A stretch of DNA of 64,000 nucleotides, taken from NCBI GenBank assembly GCA_021234155.1, contig JAJEKV010000085.1, positions 312,001 through 376,000 of the forward strand, given 5' to 3'. The DNA comes from Isoetes taiwanensis. Its lineage: Eukaryota > Streptophyta > Lycopodiopsida > Isoetales > Isoetaceae. Below are positions 43,894 through 54,803 of the stretch, piece after piece. The stretch's first letter is position 1. Each line of letters opens with the position of its first letter. The translations under genes were made by a program, and so were the position numbers. Below the pieces are notes generated by a model that did no database searches, was not told where the DNA came from, and was given only the letters and a program-made list of their open reading frames with translations.

Positions 43894-45520
43894 TGTGACG
43901 CCCTCGCTAAACATACGGCCGCCGTACACCGGCAGGAAATCCCCCATCCCAAGTTTCAGCAAACCGCATGGGTTCTTTCGCCTACCCCCGCACTCGAGGT
44001 GACTCTTAGTGCGGGAGGGAACACGGGTGTCTTCGCGCCTCTTCCCCTATGGGCTCCTATAACAAATGAAGCGATAACACGTCGAACCAGCATCAACATA
44101 TACAAGTACTACCTGGAGGGTAGTGCATCACACATAAACCAATGCAAAGATGATAATCACGAATAGTAAAACATGAGAGCTCCTACCCGCTCGGACTGTA
44201 AGGGAGGATGACCCGACCAGCCTAGGCCTCAAGATAGAGCAGACCGAAGTCATGGCAATGGCGAGGGCTGGCATAGAACAATGGCTAGGGTTGACCACTC
44301 CATCCGCCCCTCCCCGCATACTTTGCAGATGGGCTAGATCGGCTCGGCAGACTCTAGCCTTCCTGGACACGCAATCCCATGGCATCACCCATCGGGACTA
44401 CTCCGTGTTGCATCTCCCCCGGTCCGATGAGGCAGGAAGGGTTGCATCTCCCCTTCCCGTGGTCTAGAGGTGCCGTGGGCGGCTAGAGAATCGCGGGCTG
44501 CACACACGATCTGCACTGATCAACCCCCAAAAACGAGCCAAGCCAACACTTGCAGCTCGGGAGGTGGCAACACCATTGCCCCAGAGGTGTCGGACCATGC
44601 TCGGCCCCACCGCGGTGACCGACCATAAGCCTAGCCCACTATGGGATCCCCCGGCCCCCCCCACCTGGGGGATCCTCCCTCCACTTTCCCTCTAGCCCCG
44701 TTATCCGGGTGCCGAAATCATATCATAGCCTCAATAGCCCGGGTGGGCTCCTATGCACAGTGCCGCAACTAATAGGAACTAAGGGATCTACTCTAGGAGC
44801 ATACTACATATGGCTCTAGGTCTCTACCCCCTTCCCAATGGGAGGAGCAAACATGATCAACCATCATCACATAATCATCACATCATGAGAATAATCATAA
44901 GAAGAACATCTTAACCTAATCATACAACTAACTAATAGTTAGGGTTCCTTGATTAGGGTTCAAGATGTTGAATATGGGTTCTAGGATGGCTCTACTCTAG
45001 ATACAAAATACTAGCACATCCGGAATGCTAGTCCCGATGAGCTCTCACAACTACTATCCTACATACCGCTCCCCCCGCTCTCCTCCGGATCCGGCCTCCA
45101 TGGTCTTGACTCACAAGTCACTGTTCCTACTCCAAGAACGAGTCTACCACTGGGGGCTGCTTTTTTGCCTATGCCACAATAACGAATCGATGTTCAAACG
45201 GGGTTTCGAATCCAGTAGGTGAGTCTCCGGGTGCTAGGGGGGTCGGAAAGAGGTCTAGGGTTAGGGTTTATGCCTATATAAGTTAGGTCCACCTAGGATG
45301 CCACGTGGCACCAATCGGATGAGTCCTGTGTGGCGGTGCCCCAATAGGTTAAGGCCACGTGGATAATGGCTTAACCTATGGTTGGCTAAGTTATGAGAAT
45401 AACTTAGCCATGCCCCCTAGTGCCACAATCTATGGTATACAAGGCTATGAAGATAGACTTGTATGGTGACGGATCCAGGAATATACGTATTTATGGCGTA
45501 TATTCCCCTGGACCGCCACA
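43894..45520 (-). repeat. 5' LTR (right copy)
   Basis: 1627 bp, from TGTGACGCCC to GGACCGCCACA. Pairs with the left LTR. Many of the differences are short indels in GC-rich parts, whereas 45240-45520 is almost identical to its partner. Confidence 0.93.
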
Positions 45521-45525
45521 ATCAA

Positions 45526-47536
45526 TAAAAAGTCCAAACAATGTGGGGGATAGTGGACATCCATGTTTGACCCCAAGATTACTTTCAACATGGTCCTGGA
45601 TATCCAATGAAAATGGTAAAGATAATTGCACAAGCACTTTTTCATACAGAACTCGAACTGCATCTCTAAGCTCCTTGGGCACCTTCAACTTATCCAATCT
45701 TTCCCACAATTGGTCACGTGGCACCTTATCAAATGCTTTTTTAAAGTCTACAAATGCCATGTAAACTGGTTTTTTAGTGCCTTTAACCATGTCAAATATA
45801 GTTTTTAACACTAATAGATGGTCTAAAGTAGCCCTTCCTGCTCTAAAACCTGCTTGTGACTCTGCACGCTTTTGATTGTGCTCTGCCCAAATACTTATCT
45901 TTTTTTCTAAGATAGTAGCAAAAAGCTTAGAAAATAGACTACTTACCATAATGGTTCGATAATTGTTTGCATCATGCCTCGCCCCACCTTTATATATGGG
46001 AACCACCCTGTTCCGACACCAATCAAGTGGAAACCCCTGTCTCATAGCCAGTGTAAACATTCTTGCCACTAAAGGATGGATACAAGTACCTGCCCATTTT
46101 AGATGCTCTGCGCTTAATCCAAAGACATCATGTGCTTTACCATTAGCCAAATAAGCTATACCCTCTGCCACCTCCTCTTCTGTAATGACCAGTTCTGACC
46201 TTATACTCCCTCCCTCATTGGGAATGTCTGCACTATGATATAGATTAATAACATGTCTCCAAATATCATGTGCTGCAAGAGGGATATCAGCCTGTTTATT
46301 CTTTCTTAGAGCATTCCAAAAGAGTTTCGGCTCATCTAAGTATCGCAAGCATAAGAGTTGTTGCCGATTTTTAATGAACTGTAAACTTCTTAAATCGCAC
46401 AATAAACTATATTGATGCTTAAATGAGTCTTTATCACTCAAACCACTTTTCTTCCATCTAAATTTTGCCTCACGGCATTCCTGGTCAAACCAAGATTTGC
46501 ATGGTAAACCCTTCCTGACTCTATGAGATGTGAACGTCTCTTGTGCTGCCTCTTCCAACACCGTGTGCAATTGCTTACTTATCGTGGCCAAATCCCCATC
46601 CCAATGCAAACAAGATACTTTCAATTCAACACAGGCTTGATAGTTGGCATGTAACAATGGCCTTAACACATAAGGCTTCTGCGCAATGGGGAAAACAACC
46701 CCAGGATGGCTGATCCGTAGACTAAAAGACAATCGGCTGTGATCCGATTCAAGCTCTTCATCACTGACTACAAAATCTAATATCCCTTCCAGAGTCTCCT
46801 CCGCCATTGCCAGATAGTCCACTGTGCTTCTAGCTCTGCATGTATTCTTTAAAGTGTCTGGGAACCTACTTAATCCATTACAGATCATGAGGTTTGTGCT
46901 GCTACACAGGCTGAGAAATTGCCTACCAGATTTAGTCACTATATGATCCTTAGAATCCCTCTTCCTGCCATATAACTTCAGCTCATCATCACTCATAGAT
47001 TCTAACCACAATGGATCTTTATTTCCTGTGTAAGAAACAGCTTGTAGGCACCCGGTCCTTCCGTTGAAATCTCCTGCTAGGATCACACTGCCCTTTTCCT
47101 GGTAATGCATAATATCTTGCTCCAATGCAAAGAACAAGTCATCACTAGAAGCTTCTGTCTCTGTGTATATTTTCTTATGTCTGGGAGCAAAATAACAAAT
47201 AGCCATATAGTACAAAGCATGATAACCTTTCAATTCAAGCCAAATATACTGATTATTTTTGTCTTTTCTAACACCTTGTATCAAATCTCTAAAAAGCGGT
47301 CTGATATAACACGCTACTCCTCCATTCCCTGTATCTCCATCTTTAAATCTTTTATTATAAACTGAATAAATCATATCAAAGCCTTCAATGTCAGGCAAAG
47401 CATACAAATCATGTTCTTTTGTTTCTACAAAACAAATAACATCAACATTATCTAGAATTGTCTGCATACTAATTACCTTATCAATGGTGAGTCTGTTTAT
47501 ATTCCAGACCACTATTCTAAGGCCTCCCGCATCTAC
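45526..47536 (-). pseudogene. LINE C ORF2, endonuclease and RT up to motif B
   Basis: Open with no break from the ORF1 stop (TAG at 47537-47539) to the LTR insertion, in the same frame as ORF1. It starts VDAGGLRIVVWNINRLT with no ATG before the endonuclease. Endonuclease motifs: WNIN, ICFVETKEHD, GGVACYIRP, AGDFNGRTG, ESDHSRLSF. The linker KGLPCKSWFDQECREAK and RT follow: AEHLKWAG, NRVVPIYKGG, ANNYRTIMVSSLFSKLFA, motif A FVDFKKAFDKVP and motif B GVKHGCPLSPTLF (H where Q is usual). It is the longest open reading in the window, so the copy was probably active until the LTR element inserted. Confidence 0.92.
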
Positions 47537-48307
47537 CTATTCAATCACAACCTTCCCTTTGGCCCACTTCACTTTCTGATTGTTTTGCCTTGCCTCTTTA
47601 AACTTAGCAATTTCTTGCTTCTTCTCAAGCATTTGGCCTTTGGTAAGATCATCATTCACCCATACAAATTTTTCCTTTCGTGTATCTCCTGTTTTTAGTA
47701 CACAAAACGATCTTCCCTGTTGGCAAACTTCACCAAAATGTGGGCGTGTCCCGATCCTTCTTTCCAATGCGGAAAGCATCCACAAAAATCATCTAGTTAT
47801 CTTCATTTCTTCACTAAAAAATTACGACACTACCTCTTTTGTGTTCTCATTCTCCTTTTCTGTCAATCCCACAATGCGGATGTTTAAAGCTCGTTGTTTT
47901 TTTGTTCTTGTGTCTCTACATACTCCTCAAAAGCATTCTTTAAATCTGAAATTTCACGTTATACCATCGATCCTTCACTTTCTTGCAATTCCTTGAGTTC
48001 CTCTTTGACATGATCCATTTCTTCTCGCAATTCACGGAAATTTGCGAAGATAATCGTTATCGCCCTCAAATTTCTGATTTACGCCATCGACTTCTCCTCT
48101 CGAGATGCTTCTTATCTGAATCTTTGTTAGTTCATTCCAAACAGCCATGAGCGAAATTCCCCGAGATGATTCTACCCCGATGCCAAACGCCCGGATGATT
48201 CCCCGGATGATTCTACCAGATGCCAAAGCGCCTTGATGATTCCCCATCGAGTCTAATTCTTTATGCTTCGTGTTATTTTCTTGGATTTGTTTCTTTGGGG
48301 CAGCCAT
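47537..48307 (-). pseudogene. LINE C ORF1
   Basis: ATG at 48307 (MAAPKKQIQENNTKHKE). The middle, a likely coiled-coil and RRM-like part, is frameshifted (around 48030-47790). The end is clear: KFVWVNDDLTKGQMLEKK, FKEARQNNQKVKWAKGKVVI and E, then TAG. The 5' leader from the GA tract to the ATG is about 70 nt. Confidence 0.72.
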
Positions 48308-48377
48308 GAATGCCGACAACAACAAAAAATCAGCCGAATCGAAAATTGCAATTACCCGTGGGAGAAATTGAGAGATT

Positions 48378-48379
<2 letters not shown>

Positions 48380-48424
<45 letters not shown>
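48380..48424. repeat. (AG)22 tract between LINE C and LINE D
   Basis: It joins the 5' end of LINE C directly to the 3' tail of LINE D with nothing else between. Confidence 0.95.
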
Positions 48425-48428
<4 letters not shown>

Positions 48429-48461
48429 GATGAGATGAAATGAAATGTTTTTTTATTATTA

Positions 48462-48492
48462 CGCCTACTGAGACCATCAAGTCTATCAGACG
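48462..48492 (-). ncRNA. LINE D 3' stem-loop
   Basis: Sense CGTCTGATAGAC pairs with GTCTCAGTAGGCG around a short loop, then TAATAATAAAA and TTTCATTTCATCTCATCTC. Arm sequence differs from A-C, while pairing is kept. Confidence 0.75.
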
Positions 48493-51400
48493 TTCAAGTT
48501 ATCTTCTACATCAAACCAATCATCTGATGAGCCTCCGAAGTCAGAAGCATCATCTCTCAGCTCTAACTCCTCTATCTCTTGTACATCATTTTGCAAAAGC
48601 ACCTCTAGACTAGAAATACATGCTTTTCTAACCTTTAGTACATCTATAATGAAATTCCCAACACTAGTGGGAGGCAAACAAAACAAATCTTCTAATGTGC
48701 CGTGTACTCCATATCTCTGTCGCAATACCTCATATGCTGGGCACAACATAAGAGCATGCACTTCGTCTTCGATCTCATCTTGACTGCGAACTTTGCACAG
48801 CCGTCTGTCTCTAGGGATACGATCCCATCGACCCTCTTCAATACTCAGATGGTGAGAGCTCAAGCATATGCGAGATATCTCTTTACGTTTCATCACTGAC
48901 ACATCACTTTTCAAATAACTTGCTTCCTGTAACCTGGAATTCATGTTAGTAATGATCACGCTTTTTTGTTTTTTTTTGGATTATCCCATAATCTTCGCAT
49001 ATATGCCTCTAATCATCCATTCTCGAATATCGTAGTGGGACAATCATCTATGTTCACTTCCATTTTGCAACCAAAGACTTAACCTTTTTATACCATCCAT
49101 TTGTATCACTTTCCTTCATAGCAAGATAGGGCAATCGAAATCATCCATTCCCTTTACTTTATTTACATACATCAATGTCTGAATGAGAGCCTCTCCTTCC
49201 AAGGGAATCATACCACACTCCGCTAACATCATTTCATATGGGGTTTGAGTTTTCACTCCTAATTCAGTGCATAGGAATCGCTTTTGGATTTTTTCCATTT
49301 GTGTCCATAAGCACGGCGGCAATCCACAGCCCCATACTTCGCATCCATAAAGGACTACTGACTGCACTAAAACTTTATATAACATCTTCTTCAGGCCTAA
49401 ATCATAACATGTGCCTTCCCGCAACTCCTTTGCATAGCGTAGAGAAACTTAAGACCGCCATTTGTTCTCTGTTCAATGCACTTATTCCATCTGAAATTCT
49501 TATCCAGCACCAGTCCCAAATATTTATATGTGTTAACAGATTCTAGCTTTTCCCCTTTATAATAAAAGTCATAGTTCTTCCTGGATCCTACTATCATTGT
49601 CTTAGACTTCATCAAGTTCACCCGCATTCCCATTACATCCGAAAAATCAGCCAAGGTATCAAGGTGTTTCTGGAGCCCTGCTTTCTGTCTAGACATGAGC
49701 ACCACATCATCTGCATAAAGCAAAAGAACAAGGACATAACCGGCAATAGGAGTGCCATACCCACCACGCTCTATAATCCATTCTTCCAAACCATCTATGA
49801 AAAATCAAGGGCAGCCCTGCTTAACCCCAACATTACTGACTACCACGTCACCACATATATTTTTAAAAGGCAAAGATAGCTCTACTAACACCTGTTCATA
49901 CAACAGCTTCAATGCATCCCTATATTCCTTTGGAATGTTTAATTTATTCATCCTCTCCCACAAGCATTCCCTCGGGACCATATCGAAAGCTTTACTAAAA
50001 TCAATAAATGCCAAATACAAAGGTTTTTTCTTACCTTTCACTACCTCCATTACTACTTGCATTGTCACCAAGTGATCAATAGTGGAGTGTTTATGTCTAA
50101 AACCCGCTTGCCCCTTGGCTCTCAAGTTATGCTCCTCAGCCCACTTAGTGATCTTGGCCTCTAGCACGGATGCAAAGAGTTTAGAGAAAATGCAAGAAAT
50201 CAGAATGGTCCTGTAATTATTGATGTCGGATTTATCACCTCCCTTGAAGATAGGTATTACCCGACTAATCTGCCAAGTTTTTGGAAACCCTTCAGCTATT
50301 ACCATGTTAAACATCCGCATAATAGGTTCCACTAACTCCCCCCTGCCCATTTCAACATCTCTGCCACCAAACCCCCTGCATCCGCTACTTTACCATTAGC
50401 CAGTCTATTGATCCCTGTGGCAACGTCATCCTCCGTGATAAAAGGTTCGCTTATGTCGTGTCCTGTTGCTACCACCGAGTCAATGCCTTCCAAATGATAC
50501 AGTTTTTTAACATGCTGAAATAGCTCAAATGCACCTATGTCTGGGCAACTGCAGATTTCCTTTTCATTTTGTTCCAGAAGGTTTTTGGTTCACGTATCAA
50601 ATCCTCTATATGTTTAGTCTGCCTTTCCCTCAAAAATATTCTTTTCTTCTTCCGAACCAGAGCCACATACTCTTTCTTTTTCATTTTTTTAACATTGCTT
50701 TCTGCCTTCAAATATTCTCTGCGTTTAGATTTACACGTCTCATCATACCAACTGTTACATGGCAGACCTTTCACCTTACGTTTGTGTGCAAAACATCGTT
50801 CCGTCGCATCAAGGATGAGTTGCGTAATATGCCTATCTAGATCAGCTGCGTGCTTCAAATCCACCAACCTTGATATGCCTTCCTCACATGCCTTCTGATA
50901 TAAATCTGCTTTTTTTCTATCTAGTCTCATACAATTTCCCTGCTGATTCTCTCGATCTGGGCTGGTTACATTACCAATTTGCAAGTGAAATGAGATTGGA
51001 ACGTGATCGGATTCAGGCTGGTGCTCCCATACTTTAAGATATGTTGTATACTGAGCAATTCCTTCACCTCCAATAACATAATCAACCACACTTTTTCCTC
51101 TCCATGTACATTTCTCTGATCCTGGGAATCGATTCAGCCCATTAAATATTCTCATATCCAATCCACTGCACATTTCTAGCAACATCCTACCCGTGTGAGT
51201 CACATAAGCCTTATCATCTGATTTTCTGTCCCAGCCTACAGTCCGCAGTTCATCATCATACATATCTTGCATCCATATGAGATCTCCATCCTGATTAAGG
51301 ACCGATGCTTGCTTACTAGCAGTTCTCCCATTAAAATCCCCCATGAGTATTACATCACCTCTGTCAAGTTTGACAATATCCTGCTCTAACTGAAAGAAAG

Positions 51401-51791
51401 GATATGTTCGATCAATGTCCCCTGTATCATATACCTTCTTGTGTATGGGAGGATAATAACATCCTGCCAGATACATCCTTCTGTGCCCCATTATTTCTAC
51501 CCAGATATACTGCTTACTGTTACTAACATCCGCTTCCTTTACTAGATGGGCAAATCTCTCTCAAACAAAATACGCAATGCCTCCGTTACCCCTATAACTT
51601 GTTCCTATCTCATTCCATATAGATGTGACTTTTTGAAAACCAGGTATATCCGGCAATGTAAACTGTTCATGCTCCCATGTTTCCACAAATATAATTAAGT
51701 CTAAAGATTCAAGAACTTCAAACATGCTACTTACTTTAGAATCCGTAAGCATATTGATGCTCCACATACCGATTCTGATGGTCTCGTTTCC
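48486..51791 (-). pseudogene. LINE D ORF2
   Basis: Follows the ORF1 TAG (51792-51794) in frame: GNETIRIGMWSINMLTDSKV. Endonuclease: FVETWEHEQF (Glu), GNGGIAYFV, GCYYPPIHKKVYD, MGDFNGRTAS, DYVIGGEG, ESDHVPISF. Linker VKGLPCNSWYDETCKSK. RT: RVIPIFKGGDKSDINNYRTI, FRHKHSTIDHLV, motif A FIDFSKAFDMVP, motif B VGVKQGCP, motif C LLLYADDVVLM. Finger CKVRSQDEIEDEVHALMLC (second Cys replaced by Arg). Breaks near 51560, 50530, 50350, 49800, 49400 and 49110-48960. Confidence 0.9.
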
Positions 51792-52867
51792 CTAATTATC
51801 AACGATCACCTTCCCTCGCTTCCACGAGACTTTTTTCTTTTGACTTCTTGCTTCTTTAAATTTCCTGATTTCTTCTTTGTGGAGGGCAAGCTGCTCCTTT
51901 GTTAAATCTTCATTAATCCAAACGTTCTCACCTTTTAGAGCAGCCCTGTTTTTAAGCACACACCATCTGTGATCCTTATCTCGAAACCTTACTATGATGT
52001 GCCTGGTCCATTCTGCCTGTTTCCCTACCCGAAATGCATCTATTATACCAGCCTCATCAATCTGCATCTTCTCCTTGAAAAAATTTTCTACTACAGTCTT
52101 TGTTTTTTCATTATGAGTTTCTGGCAAGCCAACTAACCTCAAATTGAGCGCTCAATTTTTCCTTTCCTGCTCTTCCATAAAGCTTGCAAGCTTCTGTGAT
52201 AGCTCAGAGATAGTCGTGTCCTCCTCTTTTGGTGTTTCCACATCCTCCTCTGATTCATCTTGATCAAACTGCTCCAATTCTTTCTTAACTTCTATTTTAA
52301 AAAGTGCAATATCATTCTGGATTTCAGCCCGAACCTTATCCATTTCTGATTTAACATCCCTTGCAATTGTTGATTTCATCTCTAGAATCAAGTCCTTTAC
52401 TGCCACGGCCAAGACTTCGTGAATGGATTGGGTAATTACATTCCTGATATTTTGCATGATCTCTTGCTGCAACAGACCTCCAGCCAGATTTGCATCTAGA
52501 CACTGAAAAACAGATTTGGAAATGAAGCCTTGCATTTTAGCTGCCCCTGGTTCATCCTGCAGTCCGGTTTCTCCAATTTCGGCAGAGCTAGAAGCATATC
52601 TGATTCTACTGATTCATCGCTTTCTGCTGGCTCCGCTTTCTTCACTTGTGTGGCAACGGCCCCTTTTGCTTTTTTATTTTTTTTTTTGGAACAATAGTAG
52701 CTGCCGCGACTTCTTCCGCAACATCTGTCACAAATGTCCTTGTTTTTTGTCTTAACATCAGATTTAGCCATGCCCGATGGATTTTCCAGAAGCTCATCAG
52801 ATTTTCCTTCAGTTTTGGCATCAGATTTAGACAATCCCTTCTTGGGCGCTTTCCCCTGCTGCGCCAT
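51792..52867 (-). pseudogene. LINE D ORF1 with Cys-rich N-terminus
   Basis: ATG at 52867 (MAQQGKAPKKGLSKSDAK), only about 30 nt from the GA run. The N-terminal part is basic and has a cysteine cluster CDRCCGRSRGSYYC. A coiled coil follows (MKSTIARDVKSEMDKVRAEI to FKIEVKKELEQF), then an RRM-like part (MRLVGLPETHNEKTKTVVENF to RFRDKDHRWCVLKNR) and the basic end (WINEDLTKEQLALHKEEIRK to KVIVDN), then TAG. Two interruptions, near 52500 and 52147. The Cys cluster is not visible in LINE A or C. Confidence 0.8.
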
Positions 52868-52895
52868 ACCCTAGAGAGAGATTCTAGCTTTTTCC

Positions 52896-52911
52896 CTAGA
52901 GAGAGAGAGAG
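52896..52911. repeat. Short GA run at LINE D 5' end
   Basis: gagagagagagag-type run of about 16 bp joining the LINE D leader to the L-right module. Confidence 0.8.
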
Positions 52912-53038
52912 AAGCGTCGGCCACATGCGAGCCGAGAGATAATGAGAGACGAGTTGAGTGACAATTTGAGAGGAGAGTTAATGAGAGATGTGCGAGAGTC
53001 CACTTAGTGGACTCTCGCATGGGGAGACAATTTACCCC
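52912..53038. repeat. L-right module, unit 3
   Basis: Starts agcgtcggccacatgcgagcc. It holds a perfect palindrome at 52991-53019 (two 14-bp arms around one T; outer part TGCGAGAGTCCACT) and ends caatttacccc before TAA. Confidence 0.75.
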
Positions 53039-53050
53039 TAATTGCTGTTA

Positions 53051-54105
53051 GGGGCGTTTCCATTATACTTGACTTGTTAGTTTTGGTTTTAGTTTTCGAG
53101 CCCGTAAAAGTTTTTGGGGCCTCGTGATATTTTTGGGTTCTGTTGCCTTGTCTTCTACGGCAAAGGGCAAGCCTTCTGGCTATGGCGTTTCTTCTAGCTA
53201 TAAGGTATCAGACGACTATGGCTATGCGGCTCCTTCTTCCTTTTAGCAGATCATGCAATGTTAAGCCCTGTTCTTGTGTCGGAAGCCATGTCAAGCTGAT
53301 AGCTATGCATGTGGCATAACCCGAAGGTAAGAAAAGGCCCTGTTCTAATGTTTTGGAAAAACGCATGTGCCATGTTCAGCCGGAAGCTGTGTCTCTATTC
53401 TCATGTTCTCATTTGAGTTTGATCAAAGGCAGCCGACAACAAAAATTAAAAAATAAAGAAGGGAATCATCTCCATTCTGCTACAACATCAAAAACATTGA
53501 AATCCCCATCGAAAACAGTTCAGAATAATTCGAAGAAGAATAAATGGGAAGGGATTTCATAACAGCTCATGATTGATTCAAAGTAGATGTCATTGGGAAG
53601 CTCTGAGATATACTACCAATCGACCCACTGTAGATGTTGCCTCCATAGCCAATAGCCATAAAAAAAGAGGGCAAACAAGAAATTATAGGGCAGCCCCTAT
53701 TTCCAATGCATCATTATACAGTCTATTCCATGGCCAGGGATGAAGGGTTGAGTGCCATCGCCTCATATGCACCCAAAAGCTTGAAAAAGAAATTAGAAGA
53801 AAAGCTTGAAGGGGAATAGATTTTCGAAATCTGTTCATGTTTTTCCTATTTTATTTCGTTCCTGCACTGTTTTCGCACCTGACCATGCATGCTACAGAGT
53901 TTTTCTTTCTTCGCCATAGGATATCCAATCCGATCTATTCAAACCCGACCTTTCTTTCTCCTGCTTCAAATCCGATCTGTTCATGACTATTCGTTCACAG
54001 CAAAGCAAAACTGTTCGTGGGCACTCTAGAGAAAAAGGGCACTTCGGAAAAAGTTTTAGCTTGGAAAACTTGGCCGGATTCTTTTCCCCCCCTTACCAGG
54101 CCTTG
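53051..54105 (+). mobile_element. Noncoding Harbinger-type derivative H4
   Basis: 1055 bp between the TTA at 53048 and the TTA at 54106, in the H position of the array. The left end GGGGCGTTTCCATTA matches H2 and H3. I see neither Myb-like nor transposase sequence, so it is a MITE-like derivative or carries unrelated filler. Confidence 0.5.
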
Positions 54106-54108
54106 TTA

Positions 54109-54204
54109 GGCGGCAAGATATTACTCTCTCCTTATCTCTCGTGCTATACGGTATAAAAATTGTCTCTCGCCGTATAGCACGAGAGATAAAAAATGTGGTG
54201 AGAG

Positions 54205-54208
<4 letters not shown>
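54109..54208. repeat. L-left module, unit 4, with perfect hairpin
   Basis: Starts ggcggcaagatattactctctc. Arms at 54134-54151 and 54170-54187 are perfectly complementary over 18 bp (TCTCTCGTGCTATACGG core) around an 18-nt loop. Then aatgtggtgagagaggc and the GA tract. Confidence 0.75.

Positions 54209-54275
<67 letters not shown>
54209..54275. repeat. (AG)33 tract
   Basis: Pure AG run following the L-left module. It is complementary to the (TC)n tract at 54444-54600. Confidence 0.95.
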
Positions 54276-54602
<327 letters not shown>

Positions 54603-54803
54603 ACTCTCTCTCTCTCTGTGGACGCTGGGTGCTAGGGTTTCTGCTGTGGAACTTCAGCAAGCCATAGCTCTCACATACGGTGTCAGAATGCAACGAGGTT
54701 GGGCTCGTTGGAAAGCTTATTCCGAGCTCTTTCCAACGGTGTATAACATCAATACTTTTGAATCAGCTTGGCAGTCTGTAATTGGCATTTTCCGGGACTG
54801 TTG

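Larger units (their letters stand above)
32462..45520 (-). mobile_element. Ty3/gypsy chromovirus-like LTR retrotransposon
   Basis: 13.06 kb, inserted in LINE C with a 5-bp target duplication ATCAA (32457-32461 and 45521-45525). LTRs of about 1.64 kb lie at 32462-34101 and 43894-45520, each ending in TGTGACG...GTCACA-type inverted ends. Coding is on the minus strand, so the right LTR is the 5' LTR. Order in sense: 5' LTR, PBS, extra ORFs, gag, protease, RT, RNase H, integrase, GPF segment and chromodomain, PPT, 3' LTR. Both LTRs and a clean target duplication mean a fairly recent insertion, but frames are broken. The 4 kb between PBS and gag is unusually long. Confidence 0.93.
31116..48379 (-). 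mobile_element. LINE C, full length, split by LTR element
   Basis: Minus-strand LINE from a GAAA/GA tract to (GA)n (48380). Without the LTR retrotransposon at 32462-45520 it is about 4.2 kb. The insertion falls between RT motifs B and C: the right part ends GCPLSPTLFGLFID and the left part resumes IDGLEDWL. Confidence 0.88.
48425..52895 (-). mobile_element. LINE D, full length
   Basis: About 4.47 kb, minus strand, from the LINE C GA tract to a short GA run (about 52896-52911). A different subfamily from A-C: its RT and endonuclease are clearly diverged, while the 3' stem-loop and gene order are the same. No large nested insertion. Confidence 0.9.

Noticed and set aside
47510-47512. ATG start for LINE C ORF2 at 47512
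   Set aside because: The codon is GTG, and the frame runs open back to the ORF1 TAG.
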